Source: Streptomyces gossypii | GTDB taxonomy: Bacteria; Actinomycetota; Actinomycetes; Streptomycetales; Streptomycetaceae | DNA: 64,000 nucleotides | Direction: 5' to 3' | Assembly: GCF_025165795.1 (NCBI RefSeq) | Contig: NZ_JAJAGO010000015.1 | Coordinates: 62,001-126,000, forward strand | Part shown: positions 60,819 through 64,000 of the stretch, one piece after another | Layout of the letters: every line of letters starts with the position of its first letter | How positions within the stretch are numbered: the first letter of the stretch is position 1 | Made by a program: the position numbers and the translations under genes | Notes under the pieces: generated by a model | What the model was told of the DNA's origin: nothing | The model's input: the letters and a program-made list of their open reading frames with translations, nothing else | The model's database searches: none

Positions 60819-61412
60819 TCAGTCGCGCGGGAAGTCGTCCGTCTCCAACCGCAGCTCCATCCCGAGCGGCGACAGGTCGAGATCCTCACCGAACTTCACG
60901 GTCAGCTCGCTGTCGTACGCCTCGCCGTCGGGGCGGCCGAAGGCATGGCACTTCCCGGTGTAGGGATCGGCGATCAGATAGACCGGAATCCCGGCGAGGG
61001 CGTACGCCTTCCGCTTCCGGCCGTAGTCGTTGTCCCCGGTCTCGCGGGAGATCACCTCCAGCACGAACTCGACGTCCCGGTAGGTCCAGCGGTCCTCCAC
61101 ACCCTCGGCCTCGGCCGTGGCCGACAGCTTCAGCAGATCCGGGGCGAATCCGTTGCCCTCGCCCGGCAGCGCCAGCAGTACGTCCGACAGCGTGCTCGCA
61201 CGACGGCCATAGCGCTCCTTCAGCTGGAGCAGGACCAGCTCGATAATCTTCCAGTGCGTCTTCCGCTGTGGCGACACGACCACGGCCCCCTCGACGATCT
61301 CGGCCTTGAAGCCCTCGGGGACTCGCATCCGATCAAGGAGCCACAGCTCCTCCTCCAGCCCGGATGTGTCAGCGTCAGCCATATCGATCCTGTCGGTCAT
61401 CTCGACGGTCAC
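60819..61412 (-). CDS. Uma2-family (restriction-endonuclease-like) protein
   Basis: 197 residues from a GTG with GGGGAG seven bases upstream. The PD-(D/E)XK core shows as APDLLKLS ... VEFVLEVISRETGDNDYGRKRKAYALAGIPVYLIADP. EVIS and the K-x-x-x-Y-A-x-A-G-I-P-x-Y motif are diagnostic of Uma2 (DUF820). These proteins are abundant in Streptomyces and cyanobacteria, with unknown role. ATGs at 61400 and 61382 are alternative starts. It is a stand-alone gene. Confidence 0.92.
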   Translation of the reverse strand: MTVEMTDRIDMADADTSGLEEELWLLDRMRVPEGFKAEIVEGAVVVSPQRKTHWKIIELVLLQLKERYGRRASTLSDVLLALPGEGNGFAPDLLKLSATAEAEGVEDRWTYRDVEFVLEVISRETGDNDYGRKRKAYALAGIPVYLIADPYTGKCHAFGRPDGEAYDSELTVKFGEDLDLSPLGMELRLETDDFPRD

Positions 61413-61506
61413 GGTGCCGCTCCCCTCCCCGCCGCACTCTGTAGGCGCAGCCGCGTACGACAACGATACGAGTGACTGGTCGGTCACGGCCCGGCCTCGC
61501 CGGTTG

Positions 61507-63837
61507 TCAGGCGAAATGCTTCGTGAGTTCGGCGAGGTTGTCCTCGGTGACCCGCCACAGTTCCCGCTGGCGGGCGTGGACGTCAAAGACGGCGTTCGGG
61601 TGGCTCTCCAGGAGTGCCACGGCCCGTTCGGTCAGGAGCGCACCCAGCTCCCGGTCGTGCACCGAGACGCCCCATTCCGGGCGGCCGATGTCGTCGAGGA
61701 AGTAGGCAAGCTTGGGGTGCGAGATCAGGCTGAGCACCGGCGTGCCGCAGCCGAAAGGGATCATGGTCGCGTGGCCGCGCATCCCGATCACCAGCCGGGT
61801 ACGGGCGTAGTGGTCCCGGATCTCGTCGTTGGAGAAGTCGTAGAGCGGGTCGACGGGCAGCGTGATGCCGTGCTCGCGGCGCATGTCGTGCACCAGGCGC
61901 TCGTCGGCGGGCATGTGTGCCGCGTACCGAACCTCCGCGTGGCCGCTCAGCTTCCGTACCGCTTCCGCGAGCTGGCCGAGGAAGTGACCGTAGTCGTGCC
62001 CGAAGCGCAGGCCCGCCCGGTCGTACGCGCAGTTGAGCAGTACGGTGTCGGCCCGCCGCTCCGGGTCCCGCCAGCCGGGGTCGAGCTGCCGGGCGACGGT
62101 GGTGGGGCACGGCTGCCAGCGCACCCGGTCCCGCAGCCCGGACGGCAGCAGTTCCCGTACGCGCCGCACCGAGCCGTGGTTGCGCAGGCCGAAGAAGGCC
62201 GACTGCTCCACCAGCGTCCGCAGGCTCTGGATGAACCGCGGGCGTCCGTACTCCTGCCCGTCGAACGCGTTGTAGCCGACCGCGAACACCGCCAGCGGCA
62301 CGGTGATGCGGGCCAGCAGTTCGTCCGGCACGTTCCACTGCCAGGCGCTGTTGCCGTTCGGCCAGGTGTCCGGCAGGAACAGTCCGCCGCCGCCGATGAT
62401 CACGCCGCGCCGGGCGTTCACCTGCTCCAGCGCCCGCTCGTCGAAGAGCCGGTGCACATGCACCGGGTGCCAGCGGCGCGGGCCGGTGTCGGAGTCCAGG
62501 CACATGCGTACGGCTTCGGGGAGCACCTTGTCGCCGGCGTTGTCCTGGCCGGTTGAGAAGAGCGCCACATGTGCGAACTGCTCGGCGGCGGGCGCCTGCT
62601 GCCCGGGCGCCTGCTGCCCGGACTCCGCAACGGGCGGCGGAAGGTGCAGGGAACGGCAACCCCCGTGGGTCGGCTCCGAGTCGAGCCCCTCACGGGCGTA
62701 CGCACGCGCGCCCGCGTCGTCGCCGCGCAGCCAGGCCAGCCTGCCCAGCTGGCGGAACGCCCGTGCGGCCACGGTCGGTTCGGCGGTGGCCAGCAGCAGA
62801 CGGGTCTCCGCCTCCTCATGGCGCGAGACGGCCAGCAACGCGGTCCCGAAGGTCTCGTGGAAGCGCGGCTGGTCGGCCTGCGCCCGGTCCGCGACCAGGG
62901 ACAGCACCTCGACCGCCTCGTCGTAACGGCCCTTCTCCAGATACACACCCGCGATGTCGCGGGCCAGGTTGATGGAGGGTCCGGAGGTACGCAGCAGGGG
63001 CTCGACGCAGTGGAGGAAGTAGTCGGGGTGGCGGCGTACGCGCAGGGCGCAGTAGGCGCGGTGGAATGCCTCGTCGGTCAGGTCGAAGCGGCGCCACGCC
63101 TCCTGGGCCGGGCCGTATCCGGCGCGGGAAGCCGTCCAGGGGTGGTGGCCGTCCGCTTCGCCGAAGTTCAGGACGACGGCCGCGCCGGGCACGGGCGTGT
63201 CGTCGTAGAGGCGCCGCACCAGGAAGTCGAAGCGGGCGTCGAGCGGCCGGTGCGGCGCCTCGGTGGTGTCGGCGTCGCGCTGGAGGACGAGCAGGCCGTC
63301 CTCCCGTACGGCCCGCTCCCCGCCGTCCACCGGCTGGGGAACGGCGGCGGCGCCGTAGCGCAGCCGCACCAGTTCGCCGATGTCCCCGAGCACGACCATG
63401 CCGGTGGTGAAGGCGAGCACCGTGTCGTAGCCGGGACGGCCTTCACCGTCGCTGCCGTCGCCGTCCGCGCTGCCCTGGAAGGTCCGCAGGTACGCGCTCC
63501 GCGAAGCAGCGCGACGGGGCACGAGGCGCGGGTGCAGCCGCCGGGCGGCGTCCAGGTCCGCCTCGCTCAGCCCGTCGTGCAGGAGCAGGAAGTCCTCGCA
63601 CAGCCAGGGGTTGGTCAGCGCCAGGCTGCGCAGCAGCGCCAGCAGACCGGGCAGCCGCTCCCGGTCGGTGTGGCAGGCGAGAGCGATGCGGCGCTTGTCG
63701 GCGGCGGCGCGCCCGCCCGTGCGTGCGGCGGCTGCGCGCGGTGCGGTCCCTGCGCGCGGCCCGGTCATGTCGGTGGGGTCAGTCATCTCAGTGAGGTCCG
63801 TACTCCGTCGGCGCTCGTTGCGTGAGCCGTGACCCAT
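61507..63837 (-). CDS. glycosyltransferase - TPR - polysaccharide pyruvyltransferase fusion
   Basis: 776 residues. The N-terminal ~290 (RRIALACHTDRERLPGLLALLRSL ... AVVLNFGEADGHHPW) resembles a GT8-like or nucleotide-sugar transferase without a clear DxD. Helical TPR-like repeats span about 295-395 (NLARDIAGVYLEKGRYDEAVEVLSLV). The C-terminus (about 425-765) is a polysaccharide pyruvyltransferase: FSTGQDNAGDKVLPEAVR, IIGGGGLFLPDTW, VIGMRGHATMIPFGCGTPVLSLISHPK. It likely modifies a surface or exported glycan. The ATG at 63837 has AAGGAGAGCG upstream but lies inside the previous gene. An ATG at 63786 would give a 4-bp ATGA overlap and is the main alternative. Confidence 0.85.
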   Translation of the reverse strand: MGHGSRNERRRSTDLTEMTDPTDMTGPRAGTAPRAAAARTGGRAAADKRRIALACHTDRERLPGLLALLRSLALTNPWLCEDFLLLHDGLSEADLDAARRLHPRLVPRRAASRSAYLRTFQGSADGDGSDGEGRPGYDTVLAFTTGMVVLGDIGELVRLRYGAAAVPQPVDGGERAVREDGLLVLQRDADTTEAPHRPLDARFDFLVRRLYDDTPVPGAAVVLNFGEADGHHPWTASRAGYGPAQEAWRRFDLTDEAFHRAYCALRVRRHPDYFLHCVEPLLRTSGPSINLARDIAGVYLEKGRYDEAVEVLSLVADRAQADQPRFHETFGTALLAVSRHEEAETRLLLATAEPTVAARAFRQLGRLAWLRGDDAGARAYAREGLDSEPTHGGCRSLHLPPPVAESGQQAPGQQAPAAEQFAHVALFSTGQDNAGDKVLPEAVRMCLDSDTGPRRWHPVHVHRLFDERALEQVNARRGVIIGGGGLFLPDTWPNGNSAWQWNVPDELLARITVPLAVFAVGYNAFDGQEYGRPRFIQSLRTLVEQSAFFGLRNHGSVRRVRELLPSGLRDRVRWQPCPTTVARQLDPGWRDPERRADTVLLNCAYDRAGLRFGHDYGHFLGQLAEAVRKLSGHAEVRYAAHMPADERLVHDMRREHGITLPVDPLYDFSNDEIRDHYARTRLVIGMRGHATMIPFGCGTPVLSLISHPKLAYFLDDIGRPEWGVSVHDRELGALLTERAVALLESHPNAVFDVHARQRELWRVTEDNLAELTKHFA

Positions 63838-64000
63838 TCGCTCTCCTTCTCCCGGAGCCGACCGGGTGGCCCGTAGCCGATCAGATCGATGGCGGGACTG
63901 ACGTCCAGGAAGTCCAGCAGCCGCGCCATCGTGAATCCGGTGGTCGGGCGGGCGCCCCAGCCGCTCTCGCCGATGAGTGCGGGATCGGCGATCGGGTGGC
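63783..64000 (-). CDS. C-terminal part of an unidentified protein, possibly sialyltransferase/glycan-related
   Basis: An open frame enters from the right edge and ends in TGA at 63785-63783. The visible 72 residues include PALIGESGWGARPTTGFTMA and RLLDFLDVSPAIDLIGYG. The P-x-T-G-F ... I-x-L-x-G-x pattern recalls GT29/GT42-like or DUF115-type transferases, but this is weak. It overlaps the next gene by 4 or 55 bp depending on that gene's start, so the two are surely one operon in glycan modification. The start is outside the window. Confidence 0.6.
   Translation of the reverse strand, partial: HPIADPALIGESGWGARPTTGFTMARLLDFLDVSPAIDLIGYGPPGRLREKESEWVTAHATSADGVRTSLR

Overview
The window is chromosomal DNA from a Streptomyces: very high GC, strong G/C at third codon positions, many GTG starts, ATGA/GTGA gene overlaps, a SARP regulator, kinases with periplasmic-type sensors, and a tRNA-Leu with a UAA anticodon that I identify as bldA. 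From memory, the gene order sigI partner-switching module - hut genes - cbs - thiolase - bldA - ABC exporter - cfa - ndh - ppx - DUF501 - divIC - eno - rpf - P450 follows the S. coelicolor core chromosome. Several strain-variable insertions sit in that backbone. All family calls were made by eye; no search was run.

Left part (1-15 kb): an alpha/beta hydrolase cut by the window edge; a sigma-factor module (anti-sigma kinase, STAS antagonist, divergent sigma factor); a histidine-degradation operon hutU - M20 amidohydrolase - hutF - hutI read leftwards, divergent from a PLP decarboxylase; a VapBC-type toxin-antitoxin pair with a probable leaderless, self-overlapping promoter; a small membrane protein; a decayed alcohol dehydrogenase remnant; a VOC protein; a DinB/maleylpyruvate-isomerase-like protein; and an RpiR regulator.

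Middle (15-34 kb): an operon of a lipoprotein with a TTA codon and two tandem Ser/Thr kinases, each with an extracellular substrate-binding-protein sensor; an aldo/keto reductase and NAD-epimerase divergent from a LysR regulator; a large AfsR/SARP-type regulator divergent from an SDR and a 14-TM MFS exporter; a damaged region with a mobile-element copy and an orphan coding remnant; a membrane-anchored protein; cystathionine beta-synthase; and an SGNH hydrolase.

Right part (34-64 kb): a long gene-free GC-rich spacer with tandem repeats; thiolase; small conserved actinobacterial genes; a Bax-inhibitor-like membrane protein; then an apparent accessory islet between a MITE and bldA. The islet carries a GT1 glycosyltransferase, a GT2 glycosyltransferase and an unusual polypeptide joining an MFS transporter to a divergent HemB-like (porphobilinogen synthase fold) domain. 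That polypeptide has one in-frame TTA codon at the junction, directly before a second good ribosome binding site, and its stop codon lies in the MITE. After bldA come an ABC exporter, cfa, ndh (with two Rex-type operators), ppx, DUF501, divIC, eno, an Rpf-LysM muralytic enzyme, a P450, a YhhN membrane protein, a Uma2 nuclease, a large glycosyltransferase-TPR-pyruvyltransferase fusion and the end of another gene.

The most promising undescribed system is the bldA-linked islet at 40.7-45.3 kb. Its logic would be: transporter, two sugar transferases and a HemB-fold enzyme with altered metal site, with expression of the second half possibly gated by the bldA tRNA encoded next door.
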